Assembly (NCBI RefSeq): GCF_021474685.1
Contig: NZ_JAKEIT010000015.1
Location: forward strand, 1 to 61,842
Direction: 5' to 3'
Length of the DNA stretch: 61,842 bases
From: Tetragenococcus halophilus
GTDB taxonomy: Bacteria > Bacillota > Bacilli > Lactobacillales > Enterococcaceae
Below the pieces are notes generated by a model, which saw only the letters and a list, made by a program, of their open reading frames with translations, had not been told where the DNA came from and did no database searches. Below are positions 30,701 to 45,700 of this stretch, piece by piece (within the stretch, counting starts at the first letter, position 1; each line of letters opens with the position of its first letter). Made by a program: the position numbers and the translations under genes.

Positions 30701-33700
30701 GAGCTCGACCGCGCCAGTGCTGTTACTTCTGCTTTTAAACAAGCACAAGCAAACGATACAGTCATCGTTGCCGGTAAAGGAACCGAGAAGATGATGAAAT
30801 ATCGCGGAACAGAAGTCGCTTATGAAGGTGATTTTGATATCATTAAACGTTTAATTAACGACCCCATTGAAAACTAATTATTTCATTTTTATTACATTTT
30901 TATTTTCTTTGGAGTATGCCTTTATTTTTATGCAATTTTTCTTGTATAATCAATGTATAGATAAGTTGAAGGAGCGTTTTCATGTCTGCTAAACACAAAA
31001 AATTATTAGTTTTCATCGGTACTATCGTTATTCTTTTAGTTGCTTATTTTGCTTGGAAATTTTTAGCGGCTATTCTTGCTCAAGGAACTATTGAAAATTA
31101 TACCCGTTCTACCGTTCCTTATGGCTTTGTATTAATGTGGTTTTTCCCAATTGTGGCGACTTCCACTTTATTTCTAGGATTAGCACGTGCAAAAAAATAG
31201 GCTTGTTAAAATACTCTTAGACAAAAACTAAGAGTATTTTTTTTATTTGTATTTATTATATTGTCAATTTATAAGCACTTTATTTCTCTTCTTTTGTTTT
31301 TTATACTATAGTGAAGTTGTAACATAAAAACACAAAAGGAGTGTTAATTCATGAGCAACAAAATGTCTGTTTCAACAGTAATTAACGAAGGCGGACGCGA
31401 AGGTGTTAGCAGATCTTTAAACGGTGATTTTGAAGTAAAAACATCTGGAACAAATAAAAAAGGTTACACTAACCCAGAAGAACTATTTGCTGCAGGATTT
31501 TCTGCTTGCTTTAACGGAGCAATTCAATTCCCATTAGACCGTGACGGTTTAGGTGACCGTGATCGTTCAATTCGTGCAGAAGTAACTTTATATGGAGATT
31601 TGCCAGATGATTACACTACGCTTCATTTAGAAGTAACAATTATCGGTAAAATCGATGGTGTTTCCAAAGAAGATACTGTGAAGTATTTGAAAGAAACAGA
31701 TAATATTTGTCCTTACTCAAAAGCAGTAAGTGGTAATATTGACGTTAAATACGAAGCTGCTGAATAAAAAGAATATTAAATTGTAACAAAAGAAGCTAGA
31801 AGTTTTCTAGCTTCTTTTGTTGTTCAATAAGCGTTACGGCTCTCATTTTTTCTTGTTCTATTTCATTATATATTTAAAAACGCAAGAATCAACTTATGTT
31901 GAATTCTTGCGTTTTTTTATTGTACTTTAATTTACAACAATATTAACAATTTTATTAGGCACCACAATTACTTTACGAATCGTTTTATCTGCCAAATGTT
32001 CTTGAATGTTAGGATTATTTTTAGCTAATTCTTCCAGTTCTTCTTTTGTTGCTTCAGCTGGAACTTGGACTTTAGCTCTAACTCTTCCATTAATTTGCAA
32101 AACAACTTCCACCTGATCTTCAACTAAAGCAGATTCGTCATAAGTTGGCCAGGCAACGTAAGAGATACCTCCTTTATTACCAAGGATCGCCCATAATTCC
32201 TCGCCCAAATGAGGAGCAACAGGTGCGAGTAATTGTACAAAACCTTCTATATAGCCATAATAAAGTGAATCAGCTTTATTCGCTTCATTTACAAATACCA
32301 TCAACTGGGAAATTGCGGTGTTAAAGCGTAAGTCTTCAAAATCTTCGGTGACTTTTTTAACCGTTTGGTTATAAACTTTTGTTAATGAACCGTCATTTAT
32401 AGTGGTAATACGATCACGCATTTTCCCGTCTTCATCAACACACAAACGCCATACACGATCCAAGAATTTACGACTACCTTCTAAGCCGTTTTCACTCCAA
32501 GCAACAGAAGCATCTAAAGGACCCATAAACATCTCGTAAAGACGTAATGTATCCGCGCCATATTGTTCAATAACGTCATCAGGGTTAATAACATTACCTC
32601 GTGATTTTGACATTTTTTCATTGTTTGTTCCTAAAATCATTCCTTGATTATACAATTTTTGGAAAGGTTCTTTCGTTGGTACTACGCCGATGTCGTATAA
32701 AAACTTATGCCAAAAACGTGCATAGAGCAGATGCAATACGGCATGTTCAGCACCACCAATGTAAACATCTACCGGCATCCATTTCTTCAAGTGATCATAA
32801 TCCGCTAGAGCGCCTTTATTATGTGGATCTACAAAACGTAGGAAATACCAGGAACTTCCCGCCCATTGTGGCATAGTATTTGTTTCCCTACGGCCTTTTT
32901 TCCCAGTTACTGGATCTGTCACATTAACCCAATCTGTTACATTAGCTAAAGGTGATTCGCCTGTGCCACTTGGTTTAATATCGGCCGCTTTTGGCAATTC
33001 TAATGGCAATTCGTCTTCTGACAAAGCTGAAGTAGTCCCATCTTCCCAATGAATAATAGGAATAGGTTCACCCCAGTAACGTTGACGAGAAAATAGCCAA
33101 TCACGCAAACGGTAACTAATTTCTTTTTGGCCTAAGCCTTCTTTTTCAAGCCAAGCTATCATCTTTTCAATAGCTTCTTCTTTATTTAAGCCGTTTAAAA
33201 ATCCAGAATTGATATGAGGACCATCTTCTGTAAAGGCTTCTTTTTCTATGTCGCCGCCTTCTAATACTGGAACGATATCTAGACCAAATTTCTTAGCAAA
33301 TTCGTAATCTCGTTCATCATGAGCAGGAACAGACATAATAGCTCCAGTTCCATAAGAAGATAAAACATAATCGGCAATCCAAATAGGAATTTCATTCCCA
33401 TTTACTGGATTGATTGCGTAAGCACCCGTGAAAACACCGGTTTTTTCTTTAGCTAAATCAGTACGGCTTAATTCAGATTTTTTAGCAGCCTCTGCAATAT
33501 ATTGCTCTACAGTTTCTTTTTGTTTAGCTGACGTAATTTTTTTAACAAGATCCAACTCTGGGGCAAATACGGCATAAGTAGCCCCAAACAGTGTATCAGG
33601 ACGTGTTGTAAATACAGTAAATGTTTCGTCTGTATCTTTTATTTTAAATTGTACGTTTGCCCCTACAGAACGTCCAATCCAGTTTCTCTGCATTTCTTTG

Positions 33701-36700
33701 ATACTTTCCGGCCAGTCCAAATCTTCTAGGTCATCTAATAAACGATCTGCATAAGCGGTAATCTTCAACATCCATTGTCGCATTGGTTTACGGACAACAT
33801 CATAGTCGCCTCGTTCACTTTTTCCGTCAATGACTTCTTCATTGGCGATAACCGTACCGAGTTCTGGCACCCAATTCACGGGCACTTCAGCTTCATAAGC
33901 CAAACCTTTTTCATACAACTTTGTAAAAATCCACTGGGTCCATTTATAGTAATCAGGATCTGTGGTATTAATTTCTCGTTCCCAATCGTAACTAAAACCT
34001 AAAGAATTAATTTGTTTACGGAATACTTCGATATTTTTTTTAGTAAATTCTTCTGGGTCATTTCCTGTATCTAATGCATATTGCTCAGCAGGTAACCCGA
34101 AGGCATCCCATCCCATTGGGTGCAACACATTATAACCTTGACTACGCTTCATGCGCGCTAAAATATCTGTAGCTGTGTAACCTTCTGGATGACCTACATG
34201 CAAACCTTGTCCAGATGGATAAGGAAACATGTCCATAATATAAGCTTTGGGTTTTTGCTCATCTTCTGTTGTAACAAATGTATTATTTTTTTCCCAATAA
34301 TTTTGCCATCTTTTTTCAATAGCTTTGTGATCGTAAGTTTTCACAAATCTCTCCTCCTTGTAAAAATAAAAAAATCCCATAGAAAGCTATGAGCTTCCTA
34401 TAGGACGCAATAAGCGTGGTACCACCTATTTTTACTGAAAAAATTCAGCCTCAAACGTTTTAACGGCCGCCGCCCTATGTGCTTTTAAACTACACGAAAA
34501 GGCAAGTTCAAAAGTATTCTTGCACATTTACACCAACCATGTACTCTCTAAAAAGAAAAACTTTTTACTACTCCACAGTAGTTTTGTTTCATATGTTCAT
34601 AGACTGTATATATAGTATCAAAAAAGTAGCATAAATTCAATTATAATCGTTAAATGAAAAAAACACGTCATTTGACGTGTTTTCCATTGTTTTTAATGAA
34701 TAGTTTAGCTCACTTTTAAATTTTGACCGATAAAAATCGTATCTGATTTTAAATTATTGATAGATTTCAAACGGCTAACTGAAATATCATATTCTTGCGA
34801 AATCATCCATAAACTATCTCCACTCTTAACTTTATGATGAGTATTTGATGAGCTATTGTTGTTAGATGAAGAAGAACCACTGCTCACAGTAAGTTTTTGA
34901 CCAGGGTAAACAAAATCGTTCTGGATATTATTCCAATCGCGCAATTGATTCATTGTAATCCCGTTTTGATCAGCAATCAACCAAACAGAGTCACCGGCTT
35001 TTACTGTGTAGCTTCCACCTGAGCTACTATTTGAATTACTTGAACTATTACTATTTGAATTATTTGAGCTATTGCCATTTGATACGGTTAACTCTTGACC
35101 AGGGTAAACAAAATCGTTTTGGATATTATTCCAATCGCGCAGTTGATTCATCGTAATCCCGTTTTGATCAGCGATCAACCAGACAGAGTCACCGGCTTTT
35201 ACTGTGTAGCTTCCACCTGAGCTACTATTTGAATTACTTGAACTATTACTATTTGAATTATTTGAGCTATTGCCATTTGATACGGTTAACTCTTGACCAG
35301 GATAAACAAAGTCGTTTTGAATATTGTTCCAGTCACGCAATTGATTCATTGTAATCCCGTTTCGATCAGCGATCAACCAGACAGAGTCACCGGCTTTTAT
35401 TGTGTAGCTTCCACCTGAGCTACTATTTGAATTACTTGAACTATTACTATTTGAATTATTTGAGCTATTGCCATTTGATACGGTTAACTCTTGACCAGGG
35501 TAAACAAAATCATTTTGGATATTATTCCAGTCACGCAATTGATTCATTGTAATCCCGTTTCGATCAGCAATCAGCCAAACAGAGTCACCTGCTTGCACTG
35601 TATAAGTACTTGAACCATTACTTGATGAATTATTGTTATCACCAGAATTTCCTGAATCATCTGAGTTATTTGAACTATTTGAACCATTTGAACTGCCATC
35701 GTTTGATACGATTAATTCTTGGCCAGGATAAACAAAATTGTTCTGGATATTATTCCAGTCACGTAATTGATTCATCGTAATCCCATTTTGATCAGCAATC
35801 AACCAGACAGAGTCGCCGGCTTGCACTGTATAAGTACTTGAGTTACTATTCGATGAATTATCATCGTTGGCAGAGTTATTATCTTCACCGCTATTTTCGT
35901 TGGCGTTTTCGTTACCGCCCGTACCAGTATCAATAACTCCACCATCGTTTCCTGAATCAAAACGAGTTAGATCGTAATTTTCAATGATGCCATTTAACAC
36001 GGTATTGTAATTCGGTGCAGTTGCATAAAGACCTGTTAAAGCAGCTGTAGCATCCTTGTAGGAATTTGTATTACTTTTCCAAGCGCCGCTGTACAAACTC
36101 GTACTTAATAAAGCAGCGTTATCTTGAAACGATGCAGTATAAGAAGGATATTTACGAAAGGCTGCGTCAACTGTAACATATCTACCATTAATATACTCTT
36201 GTGTAGGCATCGTTACAGACTGTCCGTTGTAACTTCCTTTAATCCCAAATAAATTATGATTAGGAGCTTGCGATAAAGTACTTGACCCCCAACCACTTTC
36301 CACGACAGCTTGTGCTATCATTACTGACGCGTACAGATTATTACTTTCGGCAACAGGTGCTGCATGTGCCTCTAGCTCTTCAATAAAGGCAGAAGGTTCC
36401 GGCGAAAGTTGCGCGGAAAAAGCAGAGACCTCTGCTGGTCCTTGATCTCCTGGATGTTGGCCAGCAATTTCTTGTAATTGTTCTGCCTCTTCTGCCGGAT
36501 TTTCTGGAAGATCTTCTTCTGCTTCAGCATCTTGTTCTTCATCTTCTAATGCTTGTTCTTCTTGTTGAACATCTTCTTCTGGTTCTTGTCCTTCTTCTTG
36601 TTGAGCTTGATCTTGCGACTTCTCTTTTTCTGTTGAAAATTGCTGAGCTTGATCGTACTCTACTTCGTTATCTGCTGGTTCTTTTGCTTGTTCTACATCC

Positions 36701-39700
36701 TCAACTTCTACGCTGTTATCTTGTATTGCATTATTTTCAGCTTCAACATTTGGTTCTTCAACAGTTGGATCATCTGTTTGGCTTTGAAAGTCTTGTGCCC
36801 CATCCTCTGATTCATAAGATGCTACTACACTACTATCTGCTTCCTCAGCAAAGACGTTATCTAGCGGTAATAAAGGCGTAACCACTGAAACAGCTGCAGC
36901 AGTTGTCCCAACAACTGTTGCACCCTTTTTAAAATTCCCATATAAACTCATGCGCTCCTGGACCTTTCGGCGCTCTTTTCGTGTCAAAGACGATCTCATT
37001 TACTCTCCTCCAAACTTTTACATTTATAATAATTATACATGTAATATTTTTCATAAGCAAAGCAAAAAACGAACGTAATATTTTTTTAATCTAGTTGTAA
37101 CATGAAAAATTTTCTAAGTTAGGCAATTTAATTTTAGACTGTTCTTATAGTTATGCTATACTGTTTTTGTTAAAAAAATAAGGAGTTTTAATTTGTATGC
37201 ACAAAAAATTATATATGCAGTTTGCCGCTAGCTGTACTTTCCTCATCTTTGCTTTTTTAAGTTATGTTGTAAAATTTTATCCTGAATGGTTAGAACCCTT
37301 TGATGACACCATTACTACTGCTATTCGTAGTCTTTCTCCAAATTGGAATGGTTTTTTCTTATGGATTACCCAATTTGGCAATTCAGTTAGCATTGCCCTA
37401 CTTTTTTTAGCGGTTTTTTTGGTTCTCATTCGTGGGAAAAAATATATAGACGCTCTTTGGTTAGCTAGTAATGTTGTTATCATTGCAATCATCGTCAATC
37501 CTTTATTAAAACTATTTTTCAGCCGCGAACGACCTTTATTAGAACATATGGTCGTTGAAACTAGCTTTAGTTTTCCTAGTGGTCACGCAACTGCAAGCAT
37601 GGTACTTTACGGCTCCTTGTTTCTTTTGGTCCCATTATTTATTCAAACAAAAGTTTGGCGCCTTAGCTTACAAGGACTATTGGCTATTTTTATTTTGTTC
37701 ATCGGTATCAGCAGAATATATTTAGGCGTTCATTTTCCATCAGATATATTAGGTGGCTATTGTGAAAGTTTGACATGGCTATTATTTACTTATCCTATTT
37801 ATCGTAAACAACGACTTATTCGCGTTTTACAAAAGAAGCAACTATAACATGGATAAAAATGAAAAGAGAGATAATTATGTTACAAAATGCACTACAATTT
37901 AGCCATACTTTATTAAAAGAAGTTCTCACAGATTACGATCATGTCGTAGATGCTACTATGGGAAACGGAAATGATACCTTGTTTTTGGCTCAAGCTGTTC
38001 AACCTAACGGTAAAGCTTATGCATTTGACGTTCAAAAACAAGCTTTATTAAAAACACAACAACGATTAATAGACAACCAACTTATAGAACATACAGAATT
38101 AATTCAGGATGGTCATGAACACATAGAAAATTATCTTACTGAAGATGAAGTTATAAAGGCGGCTATATTCAATCTTGGTTATTTGCCAAAAAGTGACAAA
38201 ACACTCATCACCCTGCCTGCTACTACTAGACAAGCTTTAGATACCTTACTTAAACATTTATCTGATAAAGGAAGAATTGTACTGGTTTCTTATTATGGAC
38301 ATACTGGCGGAAAAGAAGAACTAACTATGCTTGATCATTACTGTCAGAACTTACCTCAAGAACAATACAACATTTTACGTTATCAATTTATTAACCAAAA
38401 AAATGCCCCTCCTATATTATTTTGCATTGAAAAAAAATAAATACCCACAGATAGTTAAGTCATTACTATTCTTAACTATCTGTGAGTATTTTTAAGCGTT
38501 TCTTAAAAATTATATTTTTTCAAAAGTGAAAGTAGCTCATCGGGATTTGTTTGCTTGTATAAGTTTTGCAACAATTCCGTATTTTGGATTAATTGCATCA
38601 AATTTTGTAGCATCGCTAATTGTTCATGCGGCTGATTTAATCCTAAAATAAAAATAAAATCTGCTTGTACATCTTGCTTGGCATCATCCATCCTCTGAAA
38701 TAAAACGGAGTGATCAGGAATAATTAATGCAATGAACTCCTCTTTCACCCACTCAGGGTCCGTATGGGGGATAGCAACACCAAATTCTCCTTGTTCAATT
38801 CCAGTAGGAAAAGTTTCTTCTCTTTCCAGAATCTTGTCTGCAAAATCTTCTGTGACCCAATTTTTTTCTAAAACTAACTTATGCACCGCATCAAAAATTT
38901 CTTTCTTATCCTGATACCGTTCTCCTAACAAAATAGGGGAATACTCTAAATAATCCGTGACCCTTTTCTCCATTTGACTTACCCCCAGTAATTGATTCTA
39001 TATAAGCGTAATAGCCGCCACACCTGACTTTTATCATTACATGCTAACAAATCAGCCAAAACTGTATCACGACCTGCTAAATCCATAATTTCTAATAAAG
39101 CATCGACGTGTTTTTCTTTATTGTTTGAAGCTAAAAGCACAATAAAATGGATAGTTTCACCGGTTTTGGCAACAATTCCTTTTTTAAAAATCCCAAAGGA
39201 CATCGCGACACCACGTGCCCCTTTTTCTGGTTCTGTATGTGGTAAAGCTAGTTGATTGCGAAAAACAATATAGGGTGGAATTTCTGACAGTTCTTGTTTT
39301 AAAGCAGTTAGATAACGCGGTTCAATCATGTTTTCTTCGATTAAAGGCTGACTAAGTCGTTCTAGAGCTTCATGCCACGATACTTCGTTTTCTTCTATAA
39401 TTAGGCCATCTTTGGGCATCAATTGATCAAAATGATTTTCCTCATTGTCAATTACAGCATTTTCTGAAGTATTGTCTTTTAAAAGTTTTAATATTTCAAA
39501 AAACAATTTTTCTTTATCGTCTACCTTTGCTTGCTGAAGCACATTAGCAACAATTTTTTCAGCCAGTGACGTCTCATCTAAGCCGATCACTGTCTCATTC
39601 ATTACTCTTTGCCGTAGCTGCATTTTTCCTTTATCCGTCAAAAAATCCTTTACTAAAAAATATCTCCTGTCTATATCTAAAGGAACTGAAGAAAAAATCA

Positions 39701-42700
39701 GGTCTACTTCAGCATCTTGAGCGTAAAACTCTCGTAATGACATCGTAGAAACAAAATCTACCTCAGGAAAAACTCCCTTCAATGTTTGTTCCATAAGTAA
39801 GGAAACTGAAATGCCATTTGTACAAACGATCACCGCAGTGGGAGCTTTTTTACGTAATAAAGTACTATTATTTTCTAATAAATGACTACCAAAAAATAAG
39901 GCTAAGTAAAAAATTTCTGTATCTGAAATGCTTTTTTTAAAAAATTCTTCAAGCGGTTTGATTGATTTTTTTACCAAGTAAAAAATAGAAGACACTTCTC
40001 GACTTTGTTGTCTGGTGATATCAACTTCTGATAAGTGCATACTATATTTGATACGATAATAAGCTGGACGCATATGCACCATAATCTGTTTAAGCAACTC
40101 ATTTTTATCGTCGATATTTACCTGAGCAACTTTTTCAAAACGGTCGATCATATTTAAAACGGCTAATTGCATCGTTTCAAATTGCCCTTTGGATAAAACA
40201 TCTACTTGAGTTAGCGTCGTCGATAAAAAAAGTAAAGTGAAATAGATAATTTCATTAATTTCTTCCTTATATTTTGGGAAAAATACTTCTTTAACCACCT
40301 TATATTCTTTGGTTTCCTGTAGTTCAACATAGTCTAATTCAAAATCATAATTAATCTTTTTCCCTCTTATAATGCGTCGATCTAACAGCAGAGTCAACAC
40401 TGGCAGATTATTTATCTTATCGTCAGAATAGCGTAAGTTCAGGCGTTTTTCTAGCACGCTGACTTTCCTTTTATATTCTGCTAATTGTGTCTGCGTGATA
40501 TCTCCATATTGTTTCAAAAGTGCTTCATTATTGATAAATTGATTAACCGTATTCACTGTATCAGTTAATAATTGACGGCGATTCCATTCTTCACCTTTGA
40601 TACGATAACCTTTTGAACGCAGGTACTCTAAGCATAATTGATAGTTGGCTAAAAGCGGCTCCACTTCTTTAAGGTCTCTGGTAACTGTGTTTTTACTAAC
40701 ATTCAATTCGACAATAAAATGGTTCATCGATAAGGGTTCAGTTTTTGATAAAAGCATTAATATCAACAATTGAACGCGTTCTTCCGGTAATAAATACATA
40801 TCCTTGGTAATTTGCGAATTGTTTTGAACAAATTCTTCTGCTGTTTCTTTTGATATAATAAAATGACCATTAGTCGTTCGCGTAACTGGATCTAGATTTA
40901 ATTCATCTAAATATTCATTTACTTTTTGTAGCGAATAACTTAATTGCGAACGAGTTAGATCATGTCTTTTTTTCAAAGAAGTGCTAGTTTCGTCAGGGTT
41001 GTTTAAAATCTCGATAAATAGTTGGTTGGTTCTTGCGTCTAATTCCATTTGAATTCCCCTTCGAAATGTATTCTCTATTTTGTTAATAAATTAGAGCCAG
41101 AAGTTTTCTGGCTCAGTTTTTCAGCTAAAACTTGCTCCTGATTGAATCATTACTTTAACCTCGTCTCCAGACATCACACTTTCAAAAGCTGCTCGCCATT
41201 GCTCTAAAGGAAATTTTTTTGTTACCATGGCAGAAACATCAATGGCGCCTTTAGCTAATAAATGTAAAGCAATTGGCCAGTCATATGGATTTTGTGAACG
41301 ACTTCCAATATAATGAATTTCTCTTTGAATAATCGATTCTACATCTAATTTTTCAAACTTATCTTTAAATAAACCGACTTGAACAAAATCTCCTCCTTTT
41401 TTCATTAAAGGCAAAGCTTGATTAACGGCTACAGCTGAGCCTGAAGCGTCATAAACTTTAGTTACGCCAACATTATCTGTCATCTGGTTGACGACTTTTG
41501 TTAGATCTTGCGTTTGGGTATCAACGATCGCGTCTGCGCCAAATTTCTGTGCTAATTCTAAGCGTTGCTTATCTTTTGAGATCCCTGTAGCAATGACTGT
41601 TGCGCCAATTTCTTTCGCAATTTGGACTAAGAACAAACCAATAGGCCCCGGTCCCATAACTAGAATTGTATCATGAAGATCTAAAGGGCTTCTTTGATAC
41701 ATAGCGTGGACGCAACATGACAAAGGTTCTGACATAGCTGCTCCTTCATAACTTAGATTTTCCGGTAATTTATGTGCATATTTTTCTTTAGCGACAACGT
41801 ATTTTGCCAACGATCCATCTTGTTGAGTACCAATCCCTTTACGGTAAGGACAAAGGTTATACTGTTCTTTTTTGCAGTAAGCACACTGTCCACAAACATA
41901 AAAAGTTGTTTGGCTTGTTACACGATCCATAGGCTTAAATTGCGTAACATTTTCTCCTACTTGAGCGACACGCCCTGAAAATTCATGGCCTAAAACAACT
42001 GGTGTTACAGGGTTTTTATATTCGCCTTTAAATGTATGGATATCTGAACCACAAATTCCTGTATAAGCAACTTCAATCAAGATTTCATCTTCTTTAGGAA
42101 CTGGAATTTCTAATGTTTCAAGGGACATTTTGTCATATCCAGCTTCTCTTTTTGTTACAGCCTGCATTGTTTTTATATTTTGTTGGGTATTTTCTGCTGC
42201 ATGCATATTTTTCCGACCTTTCAATTAAAATACACTATTGAATAATTCTGAGCCTTTTAAGATAATCCAGTTTAGAATATTACCGCCAGTGTCTAAGTTA
42301 CTAATTTGAGCAGCTCCTTCTGGAAACTCTACGATGCCTTCTCCCATTTGTGTGATGACCGGGGCAAAATTGGTAGCCATATATAAACCAAATACCACGG
42401 CAACGGTACAAGCTAAGACTGAATGCACAATATTTCCGTTACGCCCAGGTACGATTAATGCCGCAAAGAATGGAATCGTTGCCAAATCACCAAACGGCAA
42501 TACATGATTACCTGGTAAAATCACTGCTATAAATAAAGTAATCGGTACCATTAAAAGTCCCGTAGATAAAGCTGCTGGAGAACCAGTTGCTAATGCGGCA
42601 TCCATCCCCAAAAAGATTTCGCGATCTTTGTAACGGCTTTTTAACATTTTTTGTGCGCCTTCTTGAATAGGAATAAGTCCTTCCATCAAAATCTTTACCA

Positions 42701-45700
42701 TACGCGGCATCAATAACATAATACCGCCCATTGTCATAGCTGTTTGTAAGATACCAGAGATATCATAACCTCCAAGAATAGCTAAAAACGTCCCAATAAT
42801 AACGCCCATGATCATGGGTTCTCCAAAAATGCCAAATCGTCTTTGAATAGTTTCAGGTTTTACATTAATTTTATTTAGACCTGGTATTTTAGAAATGAGC
42901 CAAGCAGCTGGAATTCCAAATACAGCATAGCCGGCTGCCGAACCAGTAGCAAAACTAATACCTTCTAAACCATAGTATTCTTGTACTTTTGGCGCTGTTT
43001 TATCAGCAATAATCAAACAAAAGATAGTATACAAAATACCGCCTAAAATCCCCATCATAATACTTCCTGTAACAATATAGGCAGTTGCTGCCGCTGCAGA
43101 CATATGCCAATAATTCCAAATATCTATATTCAAAGTTTTCGTCCATTTCAAACCAAGCATAGCTAAATTAACCACTAAGATAATAGGGATCATCAACCCT
43201 GCAATAGGTTGCGCCCATGTGATGGAGGAAATTGCCGGCCAGCCAGCATCAATGATTGTTAAATTTAGTCCAAAACGCTCCACCATAGCTTGGGCAACAG
43301 GACCAACGGTATTGGTTAGTAAATCTATAACTAAATTGATCCCGATCATACCAATTCCTACTGTAATACCAGAAGTTATTGCTTTAGTAACTTTCACCCG
43401 AAATATCAACCCTACAATAAAGATAATAATAGGCAACATAACACTCGGTCCCATGTCTAAAACTGCTTGTACAGCATTCATTAAAGCTCCCATGATATTG
43501 TGCTCCTTTCAAGAAATGTCAGCTAATTTGTTTAGCTGTATCTATAATTTCCTTTTCTGTCTCTTCTGTGCCCACGCCAGTTAAAAACGACATCGCCTTA
43601 ATGGCAGGAATATCATATTCTTGTGGTAATACTGTGGTAGAAATTAGCATATCGGCACCATCTTGCTTTCCAGCTGCTTGTGAGATTTTTATTTGATCTA
43701 CATCAGCTTCCATGCCGTTTTCTTTGAATAATTCTTCTACCTTTTGTGTCACAACTGTTGATGTAGCTATCCCCGCCCCACAAGCAACTAAAACTTTAAT
43801 CTTTCTCATCGTATTTCCCTCCAAATTATTTTCATTTAAAAAATAACGAACAAAGAATAATCTTTATGTGCACACGTCATTTCCTTGACAATTTTCATTA
43901 TATTTTAAAAGCGCTTACTTAACAATGAAATTAGCAACCCACTTTTATGGAGAAAATTATGCAGCGTGGGATTATTCATTTTTTCAATGTGAAAAAAATA
44001 ACATTTTAAGTCATTTATTTTCATTTTGAAGATAAAAAAATAGGCTGAAACAAAAGTCCCAACCTAGTTTTTCCATATTTTGTTACACTTGTTTGTTACA
44101 AATTAGCGAAATAGTTCCTGACTTTTTGTAAACAAAGCTTCATCAAAGAAGACCAGATAAACAGTAAGTTCATTTTTTAAAAGGAACTGTCGGATTGTCT
44201 TCACAGCAATTTTTACCGCTTCATCCTGCGGAAAGCCGTAGACTCCTGTAGAAATTAAAGGAAAGGCCACACTATCACAATCTTTTTCGACTGCTTTTTT
44301 TAAACTATTATGATAACTTGCAGCCAATAGGTCTGAAGCATTTTTACTTTCTTTTTGATAAATAGGACCTGCCGTATGAATAATATAAGAAGCAGCGAGA
44401 TTTCCGCCAGAAGTGACAACAGCCTCTCCCGTTTCTATGGGAGCTAATTGATCACATTCAGCTTGTAACTTTTGCCAGCCAGCTGCTTTAAAAATAGCGC
44501 CACACACGCCGCTACCTCCTTGTAATTGTGTATTAGCAGCATTCACAATGGCATCTACATTCATTTTAGTAATATCTTGATAAATAAATTTTAATGTCAT
44601 TTTTATACCCACCTTATAAAAAAAGCAAGGATTCGAAAAAGAACCCCTGCTTTACCACTTCGTTATTTTAATGCATTAACGATTTCTCTGTTAAATGCAT
44701 CTAAGTCATCTGGTGTCCGACTAGTAATCAAGTTGTCATCGACAACCACTTCTTCATCTTTTACATTTGCTCCAGCGTTTGCTAAATCGGGGCGAACAGT
44801 TGTAAAACCAGTCATTGTTCTACCTTTAGCTACACCAGCTTGAATAAAGATTTGTGGTCCATGACAAATCGCAAATACTGGTTTGCCAGATTCAACAAAT
44901 TTTTTAGTGAACTCAACATAACGATCGTCTGTACGTAATTGGTCAGGAGAGAATCCTCCTGGAATTAATAGTGCATCAAAGGAAGAAACATCGCCATCTT
45001 CAATAGATTGATCAACTGAAATTGTGGAACCTTGTTTGCCATCTACATGGTCTTTTCCGTTATCACTAATAACCACAACTTCGTTCCCAGCGTTTTCTAA
45101 TGCTTCTTTAGGTGAAGTTATCTCGATATCTTCAACAAAGTCTGTCATAATTGCTGCAATTTTACTCATAATTTTCTTCCTCCTTGTAATCTGTATAGGT
45201 ATCTTTCAACCTCTACTTACATTATAACGAATGATCATTTTTGCTACAAATAATTCGATGTAGAAACATTTATTCAAAGATTAAAAGTGTGGTAAAATAA
45301 ACGATATAAATTATAAACAATTTATTGCAATAAAGGAGATTTATTTTGAAAATTAAACAAACATTGCTTAGCTCATGCTATCTATCTTTCTTTTGTATGC
45401 TTACTCTTAGCTTTACAGGCTTGACTCAAGAGGTAGCTGCAAACTCAATAAATAATCAACCAGGTCTGGTTTTATCAACTAACCTCACTTCATCTGAAAC
45501 CAGTCAAAAAGCAACAGAAGTACAATTATTAGACAACCCAATTGTTACTTTTTTACTAGAACATTTAAAAATCAATAAACCTACCGTCTTTGCCATTGGT
45601 GTTACCACGATTGGTATCATTTTTCTTTTGATGTCGCTGTTTTTACCTAGTCTGGCTAAACAGGAGCAAATAAGACAAAGGTCAGACCAACAAGCCTCTG